Assembly (NCBI RefSeq): GCF_000820505.1
Contig: NZ_JWJD01000002.1
Coordinates: 420,702-475,000, forward strand
Direction of reading: 5' to 3'
Source: Geoalkalibacter ferrihydriticus DSM 17813
Lineage (GTDB): Bacteria > Desulfobacterota > Desulfuromonadia > Desulfuromonadales > Geoalkalibacteraceae
Length of the DNA: 54,299 bases
Shown: piece by piece, positions 1 to 8,817 of the stretch
Layout: every line of letters starts with the position of its first letter
Numbering within the stretch: the first letter of the stretch is position 1
Notes under the pieces: model-generated
What the model was told of the DNA's origin: nothing
Database searches by the model: none
What the model saw: only the letters and a program-made list of their open reading frames with translations
Translations under genes and position numbers: made by a program

Positions 1-256
1 GTCGTGTCAAATAATTCTGAGGTATTTTTGGTGCTGTCAAGGCGTCGCCAACGCAGGCCTAGCCGTACGCTAAGTCAAGTTGGCGCAACGCAGGCAGCGC
101 CAAAAAGAGCCAGAATTAGAAGGCAGGATTAACCGCACGGGGCACTGATACCTCTCGCCGCAAAATTGCCTTTCCCGCCCCTCTCCACCACGTCAGCGCG
201 CGCAGACCGACAAAACAGTTGATCAGATGCTGGGGCCTGAAAAATCAGCCCCCTTC

Positions 257-288
257 TTGACATCTAGCGGCAATATTTCAGAATTGCC
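257..288 (+). promoter_or_regulatory. Possible promoter with palindrome before the oxidase operon
   Basis: A consensus -35 box TTGACA (257-262) is followed after 16 bases by CAGAAT (279-284), a 4/6 match to the -10 box. An inverted repeat GGCAAT-N8-ATTGCC (269-288) covers the -10 region and could be an operator. The first 371 bases otherwise hold no convincing gene; a separate hairpin TTGGCGC-N10-GCGCCAA lies at 80-103. The promoter call is tentative. Confidence 0.35.
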
Positions 289-371
289 TCTGGCACTGTC
301 GCGCCATCTCGCGGTCCAGGCATTTACCAACAGCTTTTGGATTGCCGGCGGGGACAAAAGGAGGATTGAGG

Positions 372-836
372 ATGTTGCGCAAATTGATTGGTGGAGCTTT
401 AGCCCTTCTGGTCCTGGGAGGTCTGCTTTTTTACACCTTCCGCTATCAGTGGCCGGGGGAAGGTCAGCCGGGGTTGACCATGGCCGACGGCGATCCGCGG
501 CAGGGGCGCCAGGCAATCCTCACTTACGGCTGCGCAAGCTGTCATGTGATTCCCAACGTTCGTCAGGCGACCGGACGGGTGGGTCCCAAGCTGGAAGACA
601 TTGGGCGTCAGATCTATCTTGCCGGCGTTCTGCCCAACTCGCCTGACAACATGATTGCGTGGATCATGAATCCTCGTGAAATTTCCCCCAGAACGGCCAT
701 GCCCGACCTTGATGTCAGCGCCCAGGATGCTCGGGATATGGCCGCGCATCTCTACGGCCAGAGGCCGGGCCGGAAAAAGGATCACGGCCACGCGGATGCC
801 CGGGAGAACGGTGTTCATCACTCCCGCCAACCCTGA
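372..836 (+). CDS. Membrane-anchored monohaem cytochrome c
   Basis: A 154-aa protein with an N-terminal hydrophobic anchor (about residues 5-23) and one class I cytochrome c domain facing the periplasm. The haem site CASCH is at C54/C57/H58, and a Met near residue 116 (TAMPDL) is the likely sixth ligand. The C-terminal tail is basic and His-rich. The ATG at 372 is chosen because AAAGGAGG sits 7 bases upstream; a longer frame from 342 lacks this. It is the first gene of the oxidase operon, 29 bases before ctaB, so it probably passes electrons to the oxidase. That role is inferred from position. Confidence 0.85.
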   Translation: MLRKLIGGALALLVLGGLLFYTFRYQWPGEGQPGLTMADGDPRQGRQAILTYGCASCHVIPNVRQATGRVGPKLEDIGRQIYLAGVLPNSPDNMIAWIMNPREISPRTAMPDLDVSAQDARDMAAHLYGQRPGRKKDHGHADARENGVHHSRQP

Positions 837-865
837 AAATTCCAACCCACCGAGGAGTGCACCCC

Positions 866-1777
866 ATGGGAACCCCTGCTGCTGAAGCCGCCACCACCAC
901 TGAGTTATTATTTCGAATGGGGGATCGCCTGCGATCCTATCTCTCCCTGGCCAAACCCAGAATCCTGCTGCTGGTGGGGTTGACGGGCCTGGCCGCCATG
1001 GTGCTGGAAGGGTCCCTGCTGACCGATCCAATGCGATTTGCCGGAGTGCTCTTGGGAATTCTCCTCGCCGGCGCGGCCGCCAATGCCCTGAACCAGTACT
1101 GGGACCGCGACATCGATGGCATTATGGCACGCACCCGGAGCAAGCGACCGATCCCCGCCGGAAGAATCAGCCCCCGCGCTGCCCTCATTTTCAGCCTGGT
1201 CTGCGGGCTGGCGGCTCTCTGGCTGTTGCAGACGGCGGGCGGCATGCCGGCGGCCTTGCTGGGACTGGCCACCATGGCGTTTTACGTTCTGATTTACACG
1301 GTCTGGCTCAAGCGGCGCACCAGGTTGAACATCGTCATTGGCGGGGTCGCCGGCGCGGCGCCGCCGCTCATTGCCTGGGTGGCCGGCGCCGGCGAATTGG
1401 GCCTGGTGCCACTGCTGATGTTTCTGGTTATTCTGCTGTGGACCCCGCCTCATTTCTGGGCCCTGGCCCTCTGCCTCAAAGAGGAGTACGCGCGGGCCGG
1501 GATTCCCATGCTCCCGGTGGTGGCCGGTGAGCAGAAAACCTGCACCCAGATCACCGCCTATGTTGTCTTGCTCCTTCCGTCCACCGTCTGGCTCGGCATC
1601 AGTGCGGATCTCAGTTGGCTCTATTTCATCGGGGCGACGCTGCTTGGCCTGAATCTGGTGCGCAGGGTACACGCCCTGCGACGGCACAGAGACCGGCAGG
1701 CCGCGCGGGCACTCTTCAACTATTCCATTTTCTATCTCGCCGCCCTGTTTTTTCTAATGCTGCCCCCCCAATGGTGA
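866..1777 (+). CDS. ctaB: Protohaem IX farnesyltransferase (haem O synthase)
   Basis: A UbiA-family integral membrane prenyltransferase that adds a farnesyl group to haem b to make haem O for the haem-copper oxidase. The first Asp-rich motif reads NALNQYWDRDIDGIMARTR (N-x3-D-x-x-x-D form), and about nine hydrophobic segments are visible. ATG 866 has GAGGAG 8 bases upstream; a GTG at 857 in the same frame lies inside that ribosome site. It stops 6 bases before coxB. No CtaA (haem A synthase) is in the window, so whether the oxidase carries haem A or haem O cannot be decided here. Confidence 0.95.
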   Translation: MGTPAAEAATTTELLFRMGDRLRSYLSLAKPRILLLVGLTGLAAMVLEGSLLTDPMRFAGVLLGILLAGAAANALNQYWDRDIDGIMARTRSKRPIPAGRISPRAALIFSLVCGLAALWLLQTAGGMPAALLGLATMAFYVLIYTVWLKRRTRLNIVIGGVAGAAPPLIAWVAGAGELGLVPLLMFLVILLWTPPHFWALALCLKEEYARAGIPMLPVVAGEQKTCTQITAYVVLLLPSTVWLGISADLSWLYFIGATLLGLNLVRRVHALRRHRDRQAARALFNYSIFYLAALFFLMLPPQW

Positions 1778-1783
1778 CCGGCC

Positions 1784-2806
1784 ATGACGATGAACAGACT
1801 CAATAAAACAAAAACCAGAATCGGGCTCTCGGTCGCGTCGATTTTCGGCTTGGGCGTCTTATTGCTCCTGACGACCCTGTTGCTCACCGGTTGCGAGGTC
1901 GAACGGCCGCACTCCATCCTCGACCCGGCCGGTCCCGCAGCCGGTCTTATCTCCGATCTGTGGTGGCGGATGTTCTGGGTCTACGGCCTGGTCTTTGTCA
2001 TCACCCTGACGCTGCTGGTTCTCGCCTTATTCGCCCGCCGGCGGGAATCTCCCGCGCTGGGCTTTCGCTTTGTTTTTGTGGCCGGGATCGCGATTCCGGC
2101 CCTGATAATGGTCATCATGCTGGTGGATACCCTGCGGGTCATGGGGCACCTCCACGCCACGTCCGAAGATCTGCATGTGCAGGTGATCAGCCATCACTGG
2201 TGGTTCGAGGTGCAGTATCCCGAACAGGGCGTGACGGATGCCAACGAGATTCATGTCCCGGTGGGCAGCATGGTGCGTTTCGAGTTGATCTCGGATGGCG
2301 TGATGCACAGTTTCTGGGTGCCGCGCCTCGGCGGCAAGCGCGATATGCTGCCGGATTACTATACCGAGCTGTATCTGCAGGCGGATGAACCCGGGGTCTA
2401 TCACGGCACCTGCACCGAATACTGCGCAGGGGTGCATGCGCTTATGGGTTTTCGCCTGGTGGCGCATGAACCGGAGGATTTTGCCCGCTGGGTGGAAAAA
2501 GCCGCCGAGCCGCCGCCCGCGCCCACCGACCCACACCTGCAGCGTGGGCGCGAAGCGTTCATGAGCGGCGGTTGCGGTGCATGTCACACCATCAAAGGCG
2601 TATCGCGGGGCACCATGGGCCCCGACCTGACTCTGATCGGCGGACGGCATACCCTGGGGGCCGGAACCCTGGACAACAACAGAGGAAATCTGGCCGGATG
2701 GATTGCCAATCCGCAGGCCATCAAGCCCGGGAATATGATGCCGAAGTCCTACCTGGAGCCCGAAGACCTCAACGCCCTTGTTGACTATCTGTGGAGCCTG
2801 CAATGA
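1784..2806 (+). CDS. coxB: Cytochrome c oxidase subunit II with fused cytochrome c domain (caa3 type)
   Basis: 340 aa. A lipoprotein-type signal ends at LLTGC (C37), so the mature N-terminus is probably lipid-modified. Two transmembrane segments follow (about 60-82 and 95-115). The CuA domain carries H175 and the full ligand set in CTEYCAGVHALM (C210, E212, C214, H218, M221). A C-terminal cytochrome c domain has CGACH (C264, C267, H268) with Met 318/319 as likely axial ligand. This is the electron entry subunit of a caa3 oxidase. Its stop codon overlaps the start of the next gene (ATGA), which implies translational coupling. Confidence 0.96.
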   Translation: MTMNRLNKTKTRIGLSVASIFGLGVLLLLTTLLLTGCEVERPHSILDPAGPAAGLISDLWWRMFWVYGLVFVITLTLLVLALFARRRESPALGFRFVFVAGIAIPALIMVIMLVDTLRVMGHLHATSEDLHVQVISHHWWFEVQYPEQGVTDANEIHVPVGSMVRFELISDGVMHSFWVPRLGGKRDMLPDYYTELYLQADEPGVYHGTCTEYCAGVHALMGFRLVAHEPEDFARWVEKAAEPPPAPTDPHLQRGREAFMSGGCGACHTIKGVSRGTMGPDLTLIGGRHTLGAGTLDNNRGNLAGWIANPQAIKPGNMMPKSYLEPEDLNALVDYLWSLQ

Positions 2807-5343
2807 AACCTGACGCCCAGACCGAAGAACGCTTCACCCGGGTTTGGCAGTCGCGCCCCGGCATCCTCGGCTGGATCGCCGAGGTCAACAACCGGCCCCT
2901 GGGTGTGCGTTACATGGTCACCTCGTTGGTGTTTTTTGCCATGGCGGTGGTCATGGCCCTGACCATGCGCACACAACTCGCCCTGCCTGACAACAACCTG
3001 CTGTCGCCGGACACTTACAACGCCCTTTTCACCATGCACGGCTCCACCATGCTGTATCTTTTCGCCGTGCCGTTTGTCGAGGGCCTGGGGCTTTTTCTCA
3101 TCCCCCTGATGATCGGTGCCCGCGATGTGGCTTTTCCGCGACTGACCAGCTTTGGCTACTGGATGTACGTGTTCGGCGGCCTGATCCTCTTTTCCAGTTT
3201 TCTCTTCGGCACCGTGCCGGACGCGGGCTGGACGGCCTACACGCCCATGTCCGGATCGAAGTACTCAGGCCCGGGTATGGACTTCTGGCTGCTGGGCCTG
3301 GGCCTGCTTGAATTTGCCGGCATTACCGCCGCCATCGAGATTGTGGTCACCATCCTGAAATTCAGGGCTCCCGGCATGGCCCTGAAAAATCTGCCGCTCA
3401 TGGCCTGGATCAATCTGATCATCGGCATTATGATTTTGTTTTCATTCCCGGTTCTGCTGCTCGCAACTCTCATGCTGGAATTGGACCGAGCCTTCAGCTT
3501 TCAGTTTTTCAATCCCGACCTGGGTGGCAGCTCGCTGCTCTGGCAGCACCTCTTCTGGTGGTTCGGGCATCCCGAGGTGTATATCATTTTTTTGCCGGCC
3601 ACCGGCGTGATTTCCACCATCATTCCGGTCTTCGCGCGGCGACGTATCGTAGCCTATCCGCTCATTCTCGCGGCGCTGCTGATTACCGGCTTCGTCAGTT
3701 TCGGCCTCTGGACCCATCATATGTTCACCACCGGCCTGCCCGAGCTGCCGATGCTTTTTTTCACGGCCGCAAGCTTCATGGTCGCTCTGGCCGCCGGTAT
3801 TCAGATTTTTGCCTGGGTCGCCACCCTGTGGGGCAGTCGCCCCCGGCTCAGCGTACCGATGCTCTACATCCTGGCCTTCTTTTATATCTTCGTCCAGGGC
3901 GGGTTGACCGGGGTGATGGTGGCAACCATGCCCTTTGACTGGCAGGTGCACGACACGGCCTTCGTGGTGGCGCACTTCCACGACGTGCTGATCGGCGGGG
4001 CGGTGCTGCCCTTTCTGGCGGGCCTTCACTACTGGCTGCCCAAAATAACCGGGCGCCTGGCGGGCGAGGTCTGGGATCGGGTCGCCGTCGGCCTCATCTT
4101 TGTCGGCTTCAACCTGACTTTTGTGCCCTTGTATATTGCCGGGCTGTTCGGCATGCGGCGGCGGATCTACACCTACCCCGAAGAAATGGGGATCGGCACC
4201 CTCAATCTGGTTTCGACCCTGGGTTCCTACATGCTCGCTCTGGGTTTCGCCGTCGCCCTGCTCAGTCTGATCTGGCACAGTCGGCGGGGGCGCCCGGCCT
4301 CCAGCGATCCCTGGCAGGGTGGAACTCTGGAATGGTCCATACCCTCACCGCCGCCGGTTTACGGCTTTCGCAGTATTCCCGTGGTTAGAGATCTCTACCC
4401 CCTCTGGCCGCCGGTCGCATCTGGAAAAGCATCTGTCGATCCGATTGATGAAGACGAATACACCAAAGAACTCAAGCGCGTGGAGGCGGCCATGGATTGC
4501 CGGCCGTCCGGTTGGCGCGGCACCTTGGTCACCGACGGGATCAACGGACGTCCGCTGGCGGTTCAAACCCTACCGGGGCCGACCCTGCTGCCTTTCTGGA
4601 TGGCCGTCATTCTGACCCTGGCAACGGTTTTCTTTCTCGCGCAGTTTTATCAAGCATCCGCCCTGGTCGCGATTGTCGCTCTGGGCTTATCCTTTTATTG
4701 GGTCAGTCGCGAGCCGGTCTTTGATCGGCAGGAGAAAGAGGAGCTTGAAGCGCGCCTGGGATTGCCCTTGCTGACTACCGGCAACCTCTCCACCGGCTGG
4801 TGCGGCATGGTGGGGTTTCTTGTCGTGCTCCTTACCGTTCTCGGAGCCCTGGTTTTTTCATACTTTTATTTGCGCCTGTATTCGCAGCACTGGCCGCAGG
4901 GGGGGCTGCCCTTGCCACAACTCAGCTCCGCCGCGCCGATCTTTGGTCTGTTGGCTGTGGCCGGCGTGGCGCAGATCTGCAGTGCCTGGGGCTGGCGCCG
5001 TCACCGTCGCTCAGTGCTCATTGGCGGATTGGCGGCAAGCGTCTTTTTCGGATTCGGCTTTATCCTGGCCCAAGTGCGGTCGCTGGCTGCTGAACCTTTC
5101 CTGCCCTCAACCAATGCCTATGGTTCGATCTTCTTTACCCTCAACGGTTATGTGCTGCTGTTGACCCTGGTCGGCATTTGTCTGTTGATCGGCACTCTGG
5201 CACGGGTTCTCCGCAAGGACGAGCCGCTCTCAAATCCCAGGCTGGTTCTGTGGCTGCAGAACAGCGAAATGTTCTGGTTTTTCTGCGTTTTTTGCGGCCT
5301 GTGTGGATTTTTGGTCATCTATCTCGTGCCCCACCTGCTTTAG
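2803..5343 (+). CDS. coxA: Cytochrome c oxidase subunit I+III fusion
   Basis: 846 aa. The N-terminal ~480 residues are subunit I: H79 (MHGST) and H393 as haem a ligands, H391 for haem a3, and H256, H305, H306 for CuB. WWFGHPEVY contains the cross-linking Tyr260 and the D-channel Glu258, so this is an A-type haem-copper oxidase. A soluble linker (about 485-590) leads to a subunit III-like part with about seven helices. Subunits I and III are separate genes in many bacteria; fusion is known in caa3 enzymes. ATG 2803 (ATGA overlap with coxB) is preferred to GTG 2791. It reduces O2 to water and pumps protons. Confidence 0.95.
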   Translation: MKPDAQTEERFTRVWQSRPGILGWIAEVNNRPLGVRYMVTSLVFFAMAVVMALTMRTQLALPDNNLLSPDTYNALFTMHGSTMLYLFAVPFVEGLGLFLIPLMIGARDVAFPRLTSFGYWMYVFGGLILFSSFLFGTVPDAGWTAYTPMSGSKYSGPGMDFWLLGLGLLEFAGITAAIEIVVTILKFRAPGMALKNLPLMAWINLIIGIMILFSFPVLLLATLMLELDRAFSFQFFNPDLGGSSLLWQHLFWWFGHPEVYIIFLPATGVISTIIPVFARRRIVAYPLILAALLITGFVSFGLWTHHMFTTGLPELPMLFFTAASFMVALAAGIQIFAWVATLWGSRPRLSVPMLYILAFFYIFVQGGLTGVMVATMPFDWQVHDTAFVVAHFHDVLIGGAVLPFLAGLHYWLPKITGRLAGEVWDRVAVGLIFVGFNLTFVPLYIAGLFGMRRRIYTYPEEMGIGTLNLVSTLGSYMLALGFAVALLSLIWHSRRGRPASSDPWQGGTLEWSIPSPPPVYGFRSIPVVRDLYPLWPPVASGKASVDPIDEDEYTKELKRVEAAMDCRPSGWRGTLVTDGINGRPLAVQTLPGPTLLPFWMAVILTLATVFFLAQFYQASALVAIVALGLSFYWVSREPVFDRQEKEELEARLGLPLLTTGNLSTGWCGMVGFLVVLLTVLGALVFSYFYLRLYSQHWPQGGLPLPQLSSAAPIFGLLAVAGVAQICSAWGWRRHRRSVLIGGLAASVFFGFGFILAQVRSLAAEPFLPSTNAYGSIFFTLNGYVLLLTLVGICLLIGTLARVLRKDEPLSNPRLVLWLQNSEMFWFFCVFCGLCGFLVIYLVPHLL

Positions 5344-5355
5344 GAGGCTATTGAT

Positions 5356-5751
5356 ATGTCAAGCGCTGTTGTGCAAGCGTCGGGTCCCCGGGACTGGCGG
5401 CGCTGGTTCGCGTTTCTCGGTGGTGGAATCGCCTGGACTTTCCATTTGCTGTCCATCTATGCGGTCGGGGAATTCGGTTGTGTCAGCGGGATGGATCGTT
5501 TTACCTATGGGGGAATCAGCGCGGTTGCCTGGATGATCATCATTCTCAGCGCCATGGCGCTGACCATTGCCGTAACGGCGGCGCTCATCGGCTATCGGGA
5601 CAAGCGCTGGGACAGCGCGCAGGAAAGCGCCCGGCCCGAGGATGAAGGCGGGCGCTTTCTCTCCAGTTTCGGCTTTTTGCTGAGCAGTTTGTTTTCCCTG
5701 ATCATATTGTTCGAAACGCTGCCGGTTTTTGCTTACCTGGGCGGGTGCTGA
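5356..5751 (+). CDS. Small membrane protein at the end of the oxidase operon
   Basis: 131 aa with three to four hydrophobic segments (about 18-38, 58-82, 106-126) and a charged loop near residues 83-103. AGGAGG ends 8 bases before the ATG, and the gene starts 12 bases after the subunit I/III stop, so it belongs to the same transcript. No CuA, haem or copper-chaperone motif is present. It may be an accessory subunit or assembly factor; I recognise no family. A hairpin CGCCTG-TCCG-CAGGCG at 5763-5778 closes the operon but lacks a T-run. Confidence 0.8.
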   Translation: MSSAVVQASGPRDWRRWFAFLGGGIAWTFHLLSIYAVGEFGCVSGMDRFTYGGISAVAWMIIILSAMALTIAVTAALIGYRDKRWDSAQESARPEDEGGRFLSSFGFLLSSLFSLIILFETLPVFAYLGGC

Positions 5752-5918
5752 CCGGCTTGGAACGCCTGTCCGCAGGCGCCCTATTCAAGCCACTGCCATT
5801 CGATTGAGTCAATATCTGATCCTCGTGACCAGCCTGGGCACACCGATTGAAGGCACCCACGTCGATTCGCCTGCGGCCCTGGCAATCACCTCAGAACTCA
5901 CCACCGGGTGCAGAGCAG

Positions 5919-8480
5919 ATGGCTTCTGAAGGAGAAAAAAAGGACATACAGACAGGGCGCCTGGGAACCTTCGCCGGCGTCTTTACCCCGAGCATTCTGA
6001 CGATTCTCGGGATTATTCTGTTTCTGCGCACCGGGTACGTGGTGGGCAGCGCCGGGCTGCTCCAGATTCTTCTGATTATAGGCCTGGCCAACATTATTTC
6101 GATTTTCACCAGCCTGTCTCTCTCTGCCATCGCAACCAACCTTAAAGTCAAGGGCGGGGGCGATTATTATCTGATCTCAAGAACTCTCGGTTTTGAATTC
6201 GGCGGGGCCATCGGCATTGTCCTATTTCTCGCTCAAGCCGTTTCCATTGCTTTTTACTGCATAGGTTTCGGCGAGGCGTTGGCGATGGCGGCATTCGCCT
6301 CGACCCCTGGCGTCTCGCCGCGCCTGATCGCTCTGGCGGCGGTGGCGTTTCTGTTTGTTTTTGCCTGGATGGGGGCCGACTGGGCGAGCCGGTTTCAGTT
6401 TCTGGTCATGGGCCTGCTGGTCGCGGCGCTGGCTTCCTTTTTTGTCGGCGGCGCCCTGCAATGGAACCCGACGACCTTAAGCGCCAACCTGAGTGCTCCG
6501 GCTGACGGATTGCCTTTTTGGGTGCTGTTCGCCCTGTTTTTCCCTGCGGTGACCGGCTTTACCCAAGGGGTGAGCATGTCCGGAGATCTGCAGGACTCCA
6601 GCCGAAGCCTGCCGCTGGGAACCCTCCTTGCTGTCGGTGTGTCGATGATGGTCTACCTGGGCGCGGCGGTGATTTTTTCAGGGGCGCTCTCCAATCAGGA
6701 ACTGACCAGGGACTATCAAGCCATGAGCCGCATCGCGCTTTTCCCAGGGTTGATCACCGCCGGGGTGATTGCCGCAACCCTGTCATCAGCAATGGCCTCG
6801 TTCCTCGGTGCGCCGCGCATCCTTCAGGCCTTGGCCGCGGACCGGATTTTCCCGCGACTCGATTTCTTTGCCCAAGGCGCCGGGCCCGCCAACAATCCGC
6901 GCCGGGCGATTGTCCTGGCCGGGGGGATTGCCTGCTTGACCATCGCCCTGGGTAATCTCAATGTGGTCGCGCCGGTGGTGTCGATGTTTTTTCTTGTCTC
7001 ATACGGGTTACTGAATTACGCGACCTATTATGAAGCCGACACGGAAAGTCCCTCCTTCCGGCCGGCGTTCCGGTGGTTTCACAAAAGATTAAGCCTGATT
7101 GGCGCCCTGGCCTGCCTGGGCATCATGCTGGCCATCGATCCTGCCACCGGCATTATCGCCGTAGCCATTCTGCTGGCCATCTACCAGTATCTGCGCCGAA
7201 CCGCCGATCCGGCACGCTGGGCCGACAGCCGCCGCGCCCATGAGCTTCAGCGAATCAGGGAAGGCCTGCTGGGGATCAAGGCCACGCCTGAGCATCCCCG
7301 GGACTGGCGACCGCAGATTCTCGCCTTTACCCAAGACGCGCATCGGCGTCCACGCCTGCTGCGCCTGGCTGCCTGGTTGGAAGGAGGTTCCGGCCTGACG
7401 ACCCTGGTCACCCTGCTGCAGGGCAAGGATCTACTGCTGGCAAAGCAGAAAGAGCAACTGCAAGTGGAATTAAGGGGCGATATCAAAGAGCATAACCCGG
7501 CAGCCTTCCCGCTGGTGCTGACCACCCCGGACGGCGAGATCGCCGTCCATACCCTGTTACAGACCCACGGCATCGGTCCGCTGCGCGTTAACACCATTTT
7601 GCTTAACTGGATCGAGCCAGAGCAAGGAGAAGATCTAAAAATGCGCCAGGTGCTGCTCGGGCGGCAGCTGAAAACCGTTTACCGGCAAAATTGCAACATC
7701 TGTATTTTGCATGCGGAAGAACATGCCTGGGAACGGTTGATGGCCACCGACAGGGCACAATCCTGCATCGACGTCTGGTGGTCTGATGATGCCAGCGGTC
7801 GCTTGATGCTGCTCTTTGCCTATCTGCTGACGCGCTCCAGCGATTGGGAGGACACGCCCCTGCGCCTCCTGGCATTTCGCGACAACCGGTCACAGCAAGA
7901 TCAGGAAACCGCCCTGCGCGCAGCGCTCAGTGACGCAAGAATCGGGGCTGAGATTGTCTTTGTGGCGCAACGGCACAAGGCTGACCTTATCGCCGCATCC
8001 GAACCTGCATCGATCATTTTTCTCCCCTTTACCCTGCAGCGTGATCAGCTTAAGCTGCCCATTGAGGAGCCGATCGAGGATCTGCTGGATCAGCTGCCGC
8101 CAACGGTCATGGTGTTGGCCGCCGAAGATATCGATCTGAGCGCAGAACCCGATGAAGGCGCTGCCGCGGAGCTGGCTAAGGCCAGGGATCTGGTGGAAAA
8201 ACTGGCAGAACGCGCCGAAGAAGCTGATAAGCTCGCCACAGAGGCTGAAGAGAAGGCACAAAAGGCAGAGCAGGTGTTGCGTGAGGCACTGCAGCAGGAT
8301 CAGACCGAGCAGGATGAGGAACAGATCGCGCAACTGACCCGGGAGCATGACGATCATGCAGAAGCCGCGGACAAAGCGCGGCGCCAGGCCGCTAAGGACC
8401 GCGTTAAAGCCGATGATGCCGCGCAAGAAGAAAGTAAGCAGACCGAGACCGGCAAGGGCAAAAACGGCGGGGAGCCGTGA
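5919..8480 (+). CDS. APC-superfamily (SLC12/cation-chloride-cotransporter-like) permease with coiled-coil tail
   Basis: 853 aa. Residues ~15-430 contain twelve hydrophobic segments with the APC signature near the start (PSILTILGIILFLRTGYVVG), typical of the SLC12 branch. A soluble region (~450-720) resembles the cytosolic C-terminal domain of SLC12 proteins. The last ~110 residues are Glu/Lys/Ala-rich and form an obvious coiled coil, beginning near EGAAAELAKARDLVEKL. The ATG at 5919 is chosen because homology starts there; a TTG at 5847 opens the same frame. Neither has a strong ribosome site. Substrate (ion with chloride, or amino acid) cannot be told. It is probably a single-gene unit. Confidence 0.85.
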   Translation: MASEGEKKDIQTGRLGTFAGVFTPSILTILGIILFLRTGYVVGSAGLLQILLIIGLANIISIFTSLSLSAIATNLKVKGGGDYYLISRTLGFEFGGAIGIVLFLAQAVSIAFYCIGFGEALAMAAFASTPGVSPRLIALAAVAFLFVFAWMGADWASRFQFLVMGLLVAALASFFVGGALQWNPTTLSANLSAPADGLPFWVLFALFFPAVTGFTQGVSMSGDLQDSSRSLPLGTLLAVGVSMMVYLGAAVIFSGALSNQELTRDYQAMSRIALFPGLITAGVIAATLSSAMASFLGAPRILQALAADRIFPRLDFFAQGAGPANNPRRAIVLAGGIACLTIALGNLNVVAPVVSMFFLVSYGLLNYATYYEADTESPSFRPAFRWFHKRLSLIGALACLGIMLAIDPATGIIAVAILLAIYQYLRRTADPARWADSRRAHELQRIREGLLGIKATPEHPRDWRPQILAFTQDAHRRPRLLRLAAWLEGGSGLTTLVTLLQGKDLLLAKQKEQLQVELRGDIKEHNPAAFPLVLTTPDGEIAVHTLLQTHGIGPLRVNTILLNWIEPEQGEDLKMRQVLLGRQLKTVYRQNCNICILHAEEHAWERLMATDRAQSCIDVWWSDDASGRLMLLFAYLLTRSSDWEDTPLRLLAFRDNRSQQDQETALRAALSDARIGAEIVFVAQRHKADLIAASEPASIIFLPFTLQRDQLKLPIEEPIEDLLDQLPPTVMVLAAEDIDLSAEPDEGAAAELAKARDLVEKLAERAEEADKLATEAEEKAQKAEQVLREALQQDQTEQDEEQIAQLTREHDDHAEAADKARRQAAKDRVKADDAAQEESKQTETGKGKNGGEP

Positions 8481-8585
8481 CAAAAACGCGGCGGATGCGG
8501 GTCAGGTTAGGTTTTCCAAGGAGCCCCTAGCCTAACCCTGCGCCGGCGGCAGGCGTAATGTTTTCATCTCCTGTGGGTTGAAAAA

Positions 8586-8780
8586 TCACGAATCCGTTTT
8601 CTTCATCGCCTGATGGTAAAAATCGATGAGGAAATCGGCATCCTTGGGTGAGAGATCGAACTGAAAAACGGCCTCATCGACAAGCTTGTGGAGTGTTTTG
8701 TCGGGATGTTCCTCGATATGGGCAGACATCCACCTAATGGCGCGGCGCAGATCTTCACCCTTGGGCAGCAGGTCATTCAT
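8586..8780 (-). CDS. Conserved-looking 64-aa protein, function unknown
   Basis: A small, soluble, acidic, probably all-helical protein of 64 aa with no membrane segment or metal motif. The start is well supported: AAGGAGG lies 6 bases before the ATG. A 423-base frame reading upstream into the pyrophosphatase gene is a shadow. It follows the pyrophosphatase stop by 37 bases on the same strand and probably shares its transcript. I do not recognise the family. Confidence 0.75.
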   Translation of the reverse strand: MNDLLPKGEDLRRAIRWMSAHIEEHPDKTLHKLVDEAVFQFDLSPKDADFLIDFYHQAMKKTDS

Positions 8781-8817
8781 GGCGTTCCTCCTTAAAATCC
8801 GTGCAGAGCGGGCAGAA

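Noticed and set aside
223-646. Overlapping frames on both strands before the first cytochrome gene
   Set aside because: They have no ribosome site, low-complexity Arg/Pro composition and overlap the promoter region and the real cytochrome gene in another frame.
5763-5778. Terminator at the end of the oxidase operon
   Set aside because: The 6-bp hairpin has no T-run, so transcription may continue into the transporter gene.
7890-8483. A 197-aa minus-strand frame with hydrophobic Leu runs
   Set aside because: It is the antisense of the Glu/Lys/Ala-rich coiled-coil tail of the transporter; Leu richness follows from reading those codons backwards.
8503-8540. Hairpin between the transporter and the 64-aa gene as a terminator
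   Set aside because: The stem CAGG-TTAGG/CCTAACCCTG has a bulge and a 19-base loop, and no T-run follows on either strand.
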